34,246 nucleotides of DNA from an uncultured Faecalicoccus sp. (GTDB taxonomy: Bacteria > Bacillota_I > Bacilli_A > Erysipelotrichales > Erysipelotrichaceae): contig NZ_CALVBG010000010.1 of NCBI RefSeq assembly GCF_944325745.1, forward strand, positions 1 to 34,246, written 5' to 3'. Within the stretch, counting starts at the first letter, position 1, and every line of letters begins with the position of its first letter. Shown in pieces: positions 19,498 to 27,205 of this stretch. The notes under the pieces are model-generated. The model ran no database searches. It was given only the letters and a program-made list of their open reading frames with translations, and was not told the origin of the DNA. Both the position numbers and the translations under genes were made by a program.

Positions 19498-21243
19498 TTA
19501 TTTTTCATTTTCTTCTTGTGAAAATTGAAGATGGTAATAACGAGCATAGGTTCCGTTCTTTTTCAAGAGGTCTTCGTGCGTACCTCTTTCTTTCATTCCA
19601 TCCTGATCGATCACCACGATCTCATCCGCATTTTGAATCGTTGATAAACGATGCGCAATCGTTATACACGTTCTTCCTTCGCTCAAGCGATCCAACGAGC
19701 GTTGAATGATTCGTTCACTCTCATTATCCAGAGCACTGGTCGCCTCATCCAAGATCAAGATCTTAGGATCTTTCAAGAAAACACGGGCAATGGATATACG
19801 CTGTTTTTGACCACCTGATAAACGAGCCCCTCTTTCCCCGACATAGGTGTCATAACCATCGGGCAGGGATTGGATAAAATCATGAATATTGGCTTTCTTG
19901 GCAGCTTCCACGATCTCATCTTCGGTCGCATCCGGTTTTCCGTAACGGATATTTTGGGCAATCGTTCCAGAAAACAAATAGACTTCCTGTGAAACTAAAC
20001 CAATCGCTTGTCGTAAAGAGCGCAGTTTCAGATTCCGAACATCTTGTCCATCCACCAAAACGCTTCCTTGATCCACATCATAAAAGCGCGGAATCAAAGA
20101 ACATAGCGTCGTTTTTCCACTGCCGCTCGGGCCTACCAAAGCTAGTTTTCGCCCCGCCGGTATGGTCAGATCCACATGTTCTAAAACCGATTCTTCTTTA
20201 TTATAGGTAAAGGACACATCTTCGAAACGAATATCGCCCCGCACATCGGTCAATTCTTTGGCATCCTGGGCGTCCTGGATCTCCGGGATCTCTTTCATGA
20301 CTTCTTCAAAGCGTTTAAATCCGGAAAAACCTTTTTGAAACATTTCCGTAAACTCGACCAAAATATCGATCGGTGCCACAAAAATATTGATATAAAGAGC
20401 AAAGGTAGCCAATGTCAAAGGACTGAGTTCCCCCTGAGCCACAAATAGTCCGCCGGCTGCAATCACCGTTAAATAAAGCAGTCCTTGAAAAAAGTTATTA
20501 AAAGAGTAATACGTTCCCATCACACGATAGTTGCGTTTTTTCGAAGCCAGAAATTCATCATTGGAGTGATCAAATTTTGCCTTTTCAATATCTTCATTGG
20601 TAAAAGATTGCACAATGCGGATCCCTGCCAAAGAATCTTGTAAAGATGCATTGACATCGCCAATTTTACGACGATTGTCCATAAAGGTTTCCTGCATTTT
20701 CTTATTTTGAAAATAACTGAAGATCAACATCACCATCGTGACCAAAAACAAGATCAAAGCCAAAGGCCAGAAAATGAAAGCTAAGATCACAAAGGAACCG
20801 GCAATCTTGATCAGTGAAATAAAGAGGTTCTCTGGTCCATGATGTGCAAATTCACAGATCTCAAACAAGTCACTGACAACGCGTGACATCATGATCCCTG
20901 TATTATGACGATCATAATAGGAAAAAGATAAACGCTGGTATTGATCAAAAAGGTCTTTACGCATATCGCGTTCCATATGACTTCCCATGATATGTCCCTG
21001 GGCCGTGACATAGTATCGGCATAGAGCACGAATCAAATACATGCCCAACAAGAACAGGGTAAGGATCAAAAGTCCATCTAAGAGTTGGGCCGATTGTTGT
21101 AGAAACAAAACATCGGTGCAATAGGTCAAGATCAAAGGAAAGGCCAGATCAATGATGGAAATCATAAAGGCACAAAACAGATCTAGAAAGAAAACACCCA
21201 AATAGGGTTTGTAATAGGTCAAAAAATGTTGAAAAGTTTTCAT
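19498..21243 (-). CDS. ABC exporter, fused permease-ATPase (MsbA/LmrA type)
   Basis: This half-transporter of 581 residues is expected to dimerise. The N-terminal transmembrane domain (about 1-310, six helices) is followed by an ATPase domain with Walker A GPSGSGKT (371-378), signature LSGGQ (475-479), Walker B ILILDEATSALD (from 495) and switch His 531 (IAHRLS). The substrate is unknown: lipid, peptide or drug are all possible. The frame stays open upstream to 21405, but MKTFQHFL at 21243 is the natural family start, preceded by GGTGAG and an extended -10 box. The upstream part lies in the previous gene and its terminator. It leads an operon with the GNAT/gamma-CA fusion and the DUF2974 gene (gaps of 14 and 3 nt). 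Confidence 0.93.
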   Translation of the reverse strand: MKTFQHFLTYYKPYLGVFFLDLFCAFMISIIDLAFPLILTYCTDVLFLQQSAQLLDGLLILTLFLLGMYLIRALCRYYVTAQGHIMGSHMERDMRKDLFDQYQRLSFSYYDRHNTGIMMSRVVSDLFEICEFAHHGPENLFISLIKIAGSFVILAFIFWPLALILFLVTMVMLIFSYFQNKKMQETFMDNRRKIGDVNASLQDSLAGIRIVQSFTNEDIEKAKFDHSNDEFLASKKRNYRVMGTYYSFNNFFQGLLYLTVIAAGGLFVAQGELSPLTLATFALYINIFVAPIDILVEFTEMFQKGFSGFKRFEEVMKEIPEIQDAQDAKELTDVRGDIRFEDVSFTYNKEESVLEHVDLTIPAGRKLALVGPSGSGKTTLCSLIPRFYDVDQGSVLVDGQDVRNLKLRSLRQAIGLVSQEVYLFSGTIAQNIRYGKPDATEDEIVEAAKKANIHDFIQSLPDGYDTYVGERGARLSGGQKQRISIARVFLKDPKILILDEATSALDNESERIIQRSLDRLSEGRTCITIAHRLSTIQNADEIVVIDQDGMKERGTHEDLLKKNGTYARYYHLQFSQEENEK

Positions 21244-21259
21244 AGTCTCACCGCGCCTT

Positions 21260-21268
21260 ATTATACCA
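21260..21268 (-). promoter_or_regulatory. Extended -10 promoter of the ABC exporter operon
   Basis: TGGTATAAT on the minus strand lies 16 nt before the ATG and only 7 nt after the T-run of the preceding terminator. There is no good -35. The implied leader is about 10 nt. Confidence 0.6.
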
Positions 21269-21275
21269 AAACCAC

Positions 21276-21306
21276 GAAAAAAAAGAAGCCGTACGAGACG
21301 ACTTCT
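21276..21306 (-). terminator. Intrinsic terminator of the EF-G-like gene
   Basis: A 9-bp stem (21306-21298 with 21292-21284, one G-T pair) and a 5-nt loop are followed by eight T on the minus strand. It begins 8 nt after the EF-G-like stop codon. Confidence 0.9.
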
Positions 21307-21313
21307 CTTTAGA

Positions 21314-23389
21314 TCAATCTTCTTTTTGATGGGCCTGCACAATGCGGCTGGCCTGTGGTTCCGGTACCGGATCATAACGATCCATTTCCATCGTATAACG
21401 TCCAAGCCCTTGGGTCATCGAACGAAGTTCAATAGAATAGCGAGCCATTTCTGCCATTGGCACTTGGGCTTCAATGATCTGATCTCCATCTTCTGGTGTC
21501 ATGCCCATGATAGCTCCTCGGCGCTTGTTCAGATCCCCGATCACAGCCCCCGTATATTCATCAGGAACCGTAACAACGATATTCATGATCGGTTCTAACA
21601 AGATTGGATGGCACTTGGTCATCGCATCTTTGAAAGCCAGGCGCGCTGCTAATTTAAAGGCCATTTCACTCGAGTCGACATCATGGTATTTTCCATCGGT
21701 CAACGTAGTTTTGATATTGACCATCTTATAGCCTGCCAACGTTCCTTCGTTGCAGCATTCGCGCAATCCATTTTCCACAGCCGGGAAGTATTGTTTAGGA
21801 ACAGCCCCGCCAAAGACGCGCTCATCAAATTCCATTTCTTCCACACCCGGATTCGGTTCAAATTCCACAAAGACATGTCCAAACTGTCCATGACCGCCGG
21901 ACTGTTTCTTATGACGCCCTTCGCCCATCGCTTTCTTTGTGATCGTTTCGCGATAGGTTACCTTTGGATCTTGAAGAATGACTTCTGCTTTGTATTTGTT
22001 CTTCAGCTTATTGAGCATCACATCCAGATGCTGGTCACCGACACCGTAAATGACAGTTTCTTTCGTTTCGGCATTATTGACAACTTTAAATGTCGGATCT
22101 TCTTCCACAAGACGAGCCAAACCATTAGAAAGCTTATCTTCATCATTTTTCGATTTCGGGAAGATGGCTTGTCCAAACATGGGTTCATCAAATTGAATTG
22201 GATCAGCAATCAACAATTTACCTTTTTCACACAAAGTATCATTGGTCTTTGTGTTCTGCAGCTTGACCAAAGCTCCGATATCACCGGTAAATAATTTTCC
22301 GGCCGCCGTCTGGTGCTTTCCTTTGATCGTATAGATCGAACTGATCTTTTCTGGTTTCCCATTATTAGCATTGACCAAAACCGAATCTGAGCTCAAAACA
22401 CCGCTTAACACTTTTAAATAGGAGATGCGTCCCACAAACGGGTCTACGATGGTTTTAAAGACTTGAGCCGTTAATGTTTCTGTTTCGGAAGTCAAAAGTT
22501 CAACCTTCACACCATTTGGTGTTGTAGCCGTATACATTCCTTTTTCTGAATATGTCGGGAAGTAAGAGATGATCAGATCCATCAAACGTTGGATTCCAAT
22601 GGATTGAATGGCACTTCCCGAGAATACCGGACAGATTTCCCCATTGCGGACACCGATACGGACGCCCTTTGTCAGTTCGGCATCGGTAAATTCTTCACCA
22701 GAGAAGAATTTTTCCATCAATTCATCATCCCCCATGGCCACAGCTTCGGCAATCTGATCTTTATACATGCTGACTTCATCGATCATATCATCCGGAACCG
22801 GTTGTGCCATTTCTGAATTGGCTTTCGGACCTTTATAGTACCAGGCTTTGTTTTTGATGATATTGACAGAACCTACAACTTCGCCGTTTTCAACGATCGG
22901 TACTTCAAACGGAATGATCGATTTTCCGAACTCTTCGTGAAGCTGACCATAAGCATCCGCAAAGTTCGTATTCTCTTCGTCCAATTTATTGATGAAGAAG
23001 ATCGTCGGTTTCTTTGCTTCTACGGCTTGTTTAAACGCTAGTTTTGTTCCGGATTCTAACACATCTTTAGCATTGACAACGATCAGACAGCTGTCGCCTA
23101 CCGCAAAACCGGCTTGTTTTTCTCCTACGAAATCTAGATATCCAGGCGTATCGATAAAGTTGATCTTGCAATCTTCCCATTCAATCGGAACGATTGATGT
23201 ATAAACGGAGATCCCGCGTTTGATTTCTTCGGCATCAAAGTCGATCATGCTGCTGCCATCGGAAGTTTTCCCAAAACGATCGGTCGCTTTCGTATAATAG
23301 AGCATTGCTTCTAAAACACTGGTTTTTCCGGCTCCACTGTGCCCGATCACACTGACATTACGGACTTCAGAACTTAAATAATCTCTCAT
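21314..23389 (-). CDS. EF-G-like translational GTPase (EF-G-2 / FusA2 type)
   Basis: A 691-residue protein with the five-domain EF-G plan. G1 is GHSGAGKT (16-23), G3 is DTPG (80-83) and G4 is NKLD (134-137). Domain IV has KKQSGGHGQFGHV, and the C-terminus has GAVIGDLNKRRGAI. It is not the housekeeping EF-G: that protein starts AHVDAGKT and has DTPGH, where the His activates GTP hydrolysis. Here the sequence is DTPGY, the state I also recall for EF-G-2 paralogues such as that of Thermus. The family is ribosome-associated, but its role is unsettled (stress, recycling or slow translocation are possible). It follows an ankyrin-repeat gene by 12 nt with SD AGGAGG, behind a leader ORF and terminator. 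Confidence 0.9.
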   Translation of the reverse strand: MRDYLSSEVRNVSVIGHSGAGKTSVLEAMLYYTKATDRFGKTSDGSSMIDFDAEEIKRGISVYTSIVPIEWEDCKINFIDTPGYLDFVGEKQAGFAVGDSCLIVVNAKDVLESGTKLAFKQAVEAKKPTIFFINKLDEENTNFADAYGQLHEEFGKSIIPFEVPIVENGEVVGSVNIIKNKAWYYKGPKANSEMAQPVPDDMIDEVSMYKDQIAEAVAMGDDELMEKFFSGEEFTDAELTKGVRIGVRNGEICPVFSGSAIQSIGIQRLMDLIISYFPTYSEKGMYTATTPNGVKVELLTSETETLTAQVFKTIVDPFVGRISYLKVLSGVLSSDSVLVNANNGKPEKISSIYTIKGKHQTAAGKLFTGDIGALVKLQNTKTNDTLCEKGKLLIADPIQFDEPMFGQAIFPKSKNDEDKLSNGLARLVEEDPTFKVVNNAETKETVIYGVGDQHLDVMLNKLKNKYKAEVILQDPKVTYRETITKKAMGEGRHKKQSGGHGQFGHVFVEFEPNPGVEEMEFDERVFGGAVPKQYFPAVENGLRECCNEGTLAGYKMVNIKTTLTDGKYHDVDSSEMAFKLAARLAFKDAMTKCHPILLEPIMNIVVTVPDEYTGAVIGDLNKRRGAIMGMTPEDGDQIIEAQVPMAEMARYSIELRSMTQGLGRYTMEMDRYDPVPEPQASRIVQAHQKED

Positions 23390-23401
23390 GTCTTCATCCT
23401 C

Positions 23402-24073
23402 CTACTTCAAGATCGGCTCCAGTTGAGCACGGCAATGTTCGCGAACATAATCTAACGCAACATTTCCTTGTTTATCTTGCATATCTTTGTCGGCTCCATA
23501 AGACAATAATTTTTCAACAAGGCTTGGATAGCCGCCATAAGCAGCACGCATCAGAGCCGTACATCCGTTATTATCAAATAAATTCACGTTGGCGTTTCTT
23601 TCCAACAAAATCGAGATCGTATCTCGTTTGAATGCGATACAAGCTTCCATTAAAGCGGTACGTCCAACTTCATCCTGTGCATTGATGTCAGCACCGGCAT
23701 CTAAGAGAACTTGCACACAACGATCTTGTCCCAATAAAGCTGCACGCATCAAGGCCGTACGCCCGCGGTCATCTTTCGCATTGACATCGGCACCCGCATC
23801 TAATAAAGCTTTACAAATGGTTTTGTTCCCTTTTTTGGCAGCACCCATCAAGGCCGTTTTTCCTTTATTATCGACTAGATTTACATCGGCCCCATTATCG
23901 ATGAGCACTTGGACAACATCTTTACGGTCGCGTTTCGCGGCACGCATCAAGGCAGTTCTTCCATCTCCATTTTGATAGTTCACATCAGCTCCGGCTTTGA
24001 TCTGGCCGCATACCATGGGGAAATCCCCGTTCGCACATGCGTCCCAGAATACCTTGTTGAAATTTTGATCCAT
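23402..24073 (-). CDS. Ankyrin-repeat protein
   Basis: This 223-residue protein is built almost wholly of 33-residue ankyrin repeats. The TALM tetrad recurs at 40, 73, 106, 139 and 172, exactly 33 residues apart, with GADVN-type turns between. A capping repeat precedes the first (NGDFPMVCGQIKAGADVN) and another follows the last (QGNVALDYVREHC). It has no signal peptide, membrane segment or extra domain, so it is a soluble protein-binding scaffold. The partner is unknown. It is co-transcribed with the EF-G-like GTPase 12 nt downstream, which makes the GTPase or the ribosome a reasonable guess. The SD AGAGGAGG lies 8 nt before the ATG. Confidence 0.9.
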   Translation of the reverse strand: MDQNFNKVFWDACANGDFPMVCGQIKAGADVNYQNGDGRTALMRAAKRDRKDVVQVLIDNGADVNLVDNKGKTALMGAAKKGNKTICKALLDAGADVNAKDDRGRTALMRAALLGQDRCVQVLLDAGADINAQDEVGRTALMEACIAFKRDTISILLERNANVNLFDNNGCTALMRAAYGGYPSLVEKLLSYGADKDMQDKQGNVALDYVREHCRAQLEPILK

Positions 24074-24090
24074 TTTAATTCCTCCTCTTT

Positions 24091-24096
24091 ATTGTA
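24091..24096 (-). promoter_or_regulatory. Weak -10-like box before the ankyrin gene
   Basis: TACAAT on the minus strand lies 18 nt before the ankyrin ATG, after the leader terminator. No -35 and no TG extension are seen. If active it would bypass the terminator, so it bears on the attenuator idea. Confidence 0.25.
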
Positions 24097-24102
24097 TTGA
24101 TC

Positions 24103-24141
24103 AAAAAACAGAAAAACTGGAATGAACCTAACATCCCAGCT
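24103..24141 (-). terminator. Intrinsic terminator inside the leader of the ankyrin/EF-G-like operon
   Basis: An 8-bp core stem CTGGGATG/CATTCCAG (24139-24132 with 24124-24117, one G-U pair) extends by two more weak pairs and has a 7-nt loop. It is followed by TTTTTCTGTTTTTT on the minus strand. It starts two bases after the stop codon of a 20-codon ORF and ends 30 nt before the ankyrin ATG, so transcripts must pass it to reach the operon. Confidence 0.8.
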
Positions 24142-24204
24142 TTATCCTCTATAAAAGAAGTCCATGACTTGATTGACATTTTTTACATCTTGAACTGTTG
24201 TCAT
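24142..24204 (-). CDS. 20-residue leader peptide ORF
   Basis: The ORF runs ATG (24204) to TAA (24144-24142) and encodes MTTVQDVKNVNQVMDFFYRG. A purine-rich SD (AGAGGAAGTGG) is placed 4-5 nt upstream. It lies between a good promoter and an intrinsic terminator, the layout of transcription-attenuation leader peptides. There is no run of one amino acid, so classical amino-acid attenuation is unlikely. A ribosome at the stop codon would cover the 5' arm of the terminator. It could instead be an independent micropeptide gene with its own terminator. Confidence 0.55.
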   Translation of the reverse strand: MTTVQDVKNVNQVMDFFYRG

Positions 24205-24230
24205 CGTCACCACTTCCTCTTCTTGTCTGC

Positions 24231-24258
24231 ATTATAACAAAGCATGATCAAAAGACAA
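24231..24258 (-). promoter_or_regulatory. SigA-type promoter for the leader ORF and ankyrin/EF-G-like operon
   Basis: TTGTCT (24258-24253), 16-nt spacer and consensus TATAAT (24236-24231) on the minus strand. Transcription would start near 24224, about 20 nt before the leader ATG. Confidence 0.7.
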
Positions 24259-24299
24259 ATCAAGAGCCAATTTAGACAAATTATGAACCAAACAAGACA

Positions 24300-24833
24300 T
24301 TACTCGCTAAAAATAGCGTTTAATTCTTCCATCGATGTAATGAAATGAACCCTCTGGATCGTATCTGCACTTAAAAATCCACACTCGATCATGCGATCCA
24401 ATTGATTTTTCAGCGGCTGATAATAACCGTCCAGATTCCATAAAACGCAGGATCCGGAAATTTGATCCAGACGAATCAAAGAAATGATCTCCGTCACTTC
24501 TTCCAAAGTTCCCGGGCCGCCCGGCAAAGCAATAAAGCTTTCTGCTTCATCGATCATCTTTTGTTTTCGCTTCGACATCGTATCAACCATATACAGCTCA
24601 TCAATGCCCGGATAGAGTTTTTCTTGTTCCAACAAAAATTCAGGCATCACCCCAATGATCTTTCCCTGGTTTTGATGAACAGTATCGGCCAAAAGTCCCA
24701 TCAAGCCTTTACTGCCGGCCCCGTAAACCAAAGTATGATCATGTTCGATCAACCATCTGCCAATCGCTATTGTCAACTTTGCATATTTTTCATCAGTACC
24801 CGAACTGGATCCCAAATAGACTGCAATCTTCAT
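24300..24833 (-). CDS. LOG-family protein (TIGR00730; nucleotide 5'-monophosphate phosphoribohydrolase-like)
   Basis: A Rossmann-like protein of 177 residues. The family hydrolyses the N-glycosidic bond of nucleoside 5'-monophosphates, with cytokinin nucleotides as the known plant and Mycobacterium substrates. The signature PGGPGTLEE is at 104-112, preceded by SKRKQKM (87-93), which matches the family's RK..M motif. The opening is MKIAVYLGSSSGTDE, and YGAGSKGLMG is at 37-46. The physiological substrate in this organism is unknown. It begins 9 nt after the RNase R stop, which overlaps its SD, so the two are co-translated. No terminator is evident after it, so some read-through into the ankyrin operon is possible. 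Confidence 0.88.
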   Translation of the reverse strand: MKIAVYLGSSSGTDEKYAKLTIAIGRWLIEHDHTLVYGAGSKGLMGLLADTVHQNQGKIIGVMPEFLLEQEKLYPGIDELYMVDTMSKRKQKMIDEAESFIALPGGPGTLEEVTEIISLIRLDQISGSCVLWNLDGYYQPLKNQLDRMIECGFLSADTIQRVHFITSMEELNAIFSE

Positions 24834-24842
24834 CTAAACTCC

Positions 24843-26903
24843 TCACTCTTCTTTGCATACAAAGGAAACTTGACCTTTCAGTTTATCCGCTCCCACGCAG
24901 ATCACATCAACTTTCTGTCCCAGCTGATATGTTTTCTTGGTTGCCTCTCCTTTTAGACACGAAGCCGTCTCATCATAATCATAGAAATCATCCATCAGAC
25001 TATGCAAAGGCACCAAGCCCTCTACTGTATTCGGTAATTCCACAAAAAAGCCAAATGCCTGGACACTGATGATCTTGCCTGTAAAAGCTTGGCCGATCTT
25101 ATCTTCCATATATTCTGCCTTTTTACAATCGGTCACTTCTCGTTCAGTCAAGACGGCCTCATTTTCTTTCTCGGAAACAAAATAAGCCTGACGCTCACAC
25201 TTGCTAAAATCTTTTTCTCGCAATGTTGAGTTTTTTCGAAAGAGATATCTTCTCAGCATTCGATGAACAATCAGATCCGGGTACCGGCGGATCGGAGACG
25301 TAAAGTGACAATACTCCTTCAAAGCCAGTCCGTAATGGCCTAAGCAGCCCGCATCATACCGTGCTCGTTGCATGGCTCGTAAAGCTAATGTGCTGATGAT
25401 CTGGGACAGATCCGGGTCTTTGATAGAATCCAAGAACATCTGCAGCTGTTTCGGGGTAACATCATCGGGATAAAATGAAAATTTGATTCCCAATGACTGT
25501 GCCAGCTGCAATAAAGTAGAAAGTTTTCCCGGGTCCGGTTTTTCATGAACACGATAGATCCCCGGGATCTGCAAGGAATTCAAAGTATGGGCCACACAGA
25601 CATTGGCACTGATCATCGCCTGCTCGATCATTTCTTGGGCAAATCCTCTTTCTTTGCAGCGAACATCGATACACTTTCCTTGTTCATCCAAGATCAGATC
25701 CGATTCCACGGTATTAAAATCGATCGTTCCTCGTTCGATGGCTCGTTTTTGTAATTGCCGGGAACAAGCCTCAAAATCAGTTAACAGATGGCTGATCGGC
25801 TCATATTCCTGACAAGCTTCATGATCCCCTTCTAAGAACGCATTAACTTTCGTATAGGTACAACGCCTATCAGAATGGATCACCGAAGGTACGATACGAC
25901 TGGAAGTGATATTCCCATTCAGATCAATATCCATGATACAGCTGATCGTACAACGGTCCACATGCGGATTTAAAGAACAGATCCCGTTGCTTAACGAAAA
26001 CGGCAGCATCGGAACCACGCGATCCGCTACGTAGATGCTGGTCGAGCGAGCATACGCTTCCTGATCAATAAAACTGCCTTCTTTCACATAGTAAGAAACA
26101 TCCGCAATATGAACGTAAAGACGATATCCTCCTGCATTTTTCTCGATTGAGATCGCATCATCAAAATCTCGCGCATCTTCGCCGTCGATCGTAACGGTCA
26201 ACAGATTGCGAAAATCCTCACGTCCAACCAAATCATGTTTTTTTACTTCTTTGGGCAAGGCATTGGCCTGATCCATGACCGGCTCCGAGAAATACTGGCG
26301 GACATGATGGCGAGACAAGATTGCTGTGATATCCATGCCTTTCTCATATTCATATCCTAATAAGCGATCGATCGAACAGATTAAAGGATCACTGTATTTT
26401 TCGATCTTGAGCACTGCCTTCATACGGTGCGACAAAGAATAATCATCAAGATTGCGAATTGAAAAACGAGTATGCATATCTAAATCACTATAAAAGATAA
26501 AATGATCTTTCTTCCAATAAAACGTGCCTGTGACCCAAGTAATGCCCCGAGAATACACATGAATGATCTCATTGTATTTTCGCCCTTTGTGCACTAAGAC
26601 CTCATCTTTATCAAAGACATTACGAGCATATTTTTTAGGAACATACACTTTTTGATCCTTCTGGATCACGGCAAATTCCCATTTTGAAACATCTTTGACC
26701 TTCCCGATCATATACTCATGATCATCGATCAAAAAATAAACATTATGATTGTTGCACAAGACGCGCTCTTGTTCCAGGGCATTGAGATTTTGGATCAAAC
26801 TCGTAAAATCCTTGGAAGACTGGCAACGAAACTTACGTTCCAATTCTTTGATCGTCCATTGTTTCTTTTTTTGAAAAGCTTCAAGCAGTTGTTCTTTTTC
26901 CAT
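24843..26903 (-). CDS. rnr: Ribonuclease R
   Basis: This 3'-5' exoribonuclease of the RNB family degrades structured RNA and works with tmRNA in quality control. At 686 residues it is at the short end for the family. It has an N-terminal winged-helix/cold-shock region, then the RNB domain with TIDGEDARDFDDAIS (the Asp cluster that binds catalytic Mg) and the following VHIADVSYYV. A C-terminal S1 domain comprises FTGKIISVQAFGFFVELPN and LKGQVSFVCKEE. It follows secG across a terminator with only a GGTGGTG SD between, so it must depend on read-through or an internal promoter. The secG-rnr linkage is usual in Firmicutes. smpB is not in the window. Confidence 0.95.
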   Translation of the reverse strand: MEKEQLLEAFQKKKQWTIKELERKFRCQSSKDFTSLIQNLNALEQERVLCNNHNVYFLIDDHEYMIGKVKDVSKWEFAVIQKDQKVYVPKKYARNVFDKDEVLVHKGRKYNEIIHVYSRGITWVTGTFYWKKDHFIFYSDLDMHTRFSIRNLDDYSLSHRMKAVLKIEKYSDPLICSIDRLLGYEYEKGMDITAILSRHHVRQYFSEPVMDQANALPKEVKKHDLVGREDFRNLLTVTIDGEDARDFDDAISIEKNAGGYRLYVHIADVSYYVKEGSFIDQEAYARSTSIYVADRVVPMLPFSLSNGICSLNPHVDRCTISCIMDIDLNGNITSSRIVPSVIHSDRRCTYTKVNAFLEGDHEACQEYEPISHLLTDFEACSRQLQKRAIERGTIDFNTVESDLILDEQGKCIDVRCKERGFAQEMIEQAMISANVCVAHTLNSLQIPGIYRVHEKPDPGKLSTLLQLAQSLGIKFSFYPDDVTPKQLQMFLDSIKDPDLSQIISTLALRAMQRARYDAGCLGHYGLALKEYCHFTSPIRRYPDLIVHRMLRRYLFRKNSTLREKDFSKCERQAYFVSEKENEAVLTEREVTDCKKAEYMEDKIGQAFTGKIISVQAFGFFVELPNTVEGLVPLHSLMDDFYDYDETASCLKGEATKKTYQLGQKVDVICVGADKLKGQVSFVCKEE

Positions 26904-26913
26904 AAAATCACCA

Positions 26914-26938
26914 CCAAAAAAAGACCTTAACGGTCTTC
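26914..26938 (-). terminator. Intrinsic terminator between secG and rnr
   Basis: A 6-bp stem AAGACC/GGTCTT (26937-26932 with 26926-26921) and a 5-nt loop are followed by seven T on the minus strand. The T-run ends 11 nt before the rnr start. The short stem suggests partial termination. Confidence 0.7.
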
Positions 26939-26939
26939 C

Positions 26940-27170
26940 TTAAACGATTTGTAATGCAATCACCAAAGCAAAAAATAAGATTCCACAAATCAAAGTCATG
27001 CGTGAGATGACTTTTTCCGGTCCTCTTTCTTTTTGTACCGCAAATAAGTTCAAATCTCCGCTTCCTGTAAATGCAGCACTCAAACCATCGGATTTACCGC
27101 TTTGTAATAAAACTAATATAATAATGATCCCAGAAAGGATCATCAAGATCACATTCAAAATATCTGCCAT
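26940..27170 (-). CDS. secG: Preprotein translocase subunit SecG
   Basis: A 76-residue membrane protein with two hydrophobic helices (about 4-22 and 55-74) and the conserved loop LLQSGKSDGLSAAFTGSG. SecG assists SecYE in export across the plasma membrane. The ATG at 27170 gives the family-like start MADILNVILMIL. A GTG three codons upstream overlaps the purine-rich SD. It has its own extended -10 promoter inside the end of the HAD gene and is followed by a weak terminator, then rnr. Confidence 0.93.
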   Translation of the reverse strand: MADILNVILMILSGIIIILVLLQSGKSDGLSAAFTGSGDLNLFAVQKERGPEKVISRMTLICGILFFALVIALQIV

Positions 27171-27196
27171 GTTCCTCACTCTTTCTAGACGCTACA

Positions 27197-27205
27197 ATTA
27201 TAACA
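27197..27205 (-). promoter_or_regulatory. Extended -10 promoter of secG
   Basis: TGTTATAAT on the minus strand lies 26 nt before the secG ATG and overlaps the last codons of the HAD gene. There is no clear -35. Confidence 0.55.

Noticed and set aside
21244-21405. A 54-residue N-terminal extension of the ABC exporter
   Set aside because: The stretch crosses the end of the EF-G-like gene and its terminator. An extended -10 and an SD lie directly before MKTFQHFL, the normal family start.
23402-24073. DNA-level tandem repeat or CRISPR-like array in the ankyrin gene
   Set aside because: The 99-bp periodicity comes from the 33-residue protein repeats. The DNA copies differ at many positions and there are no spacers.
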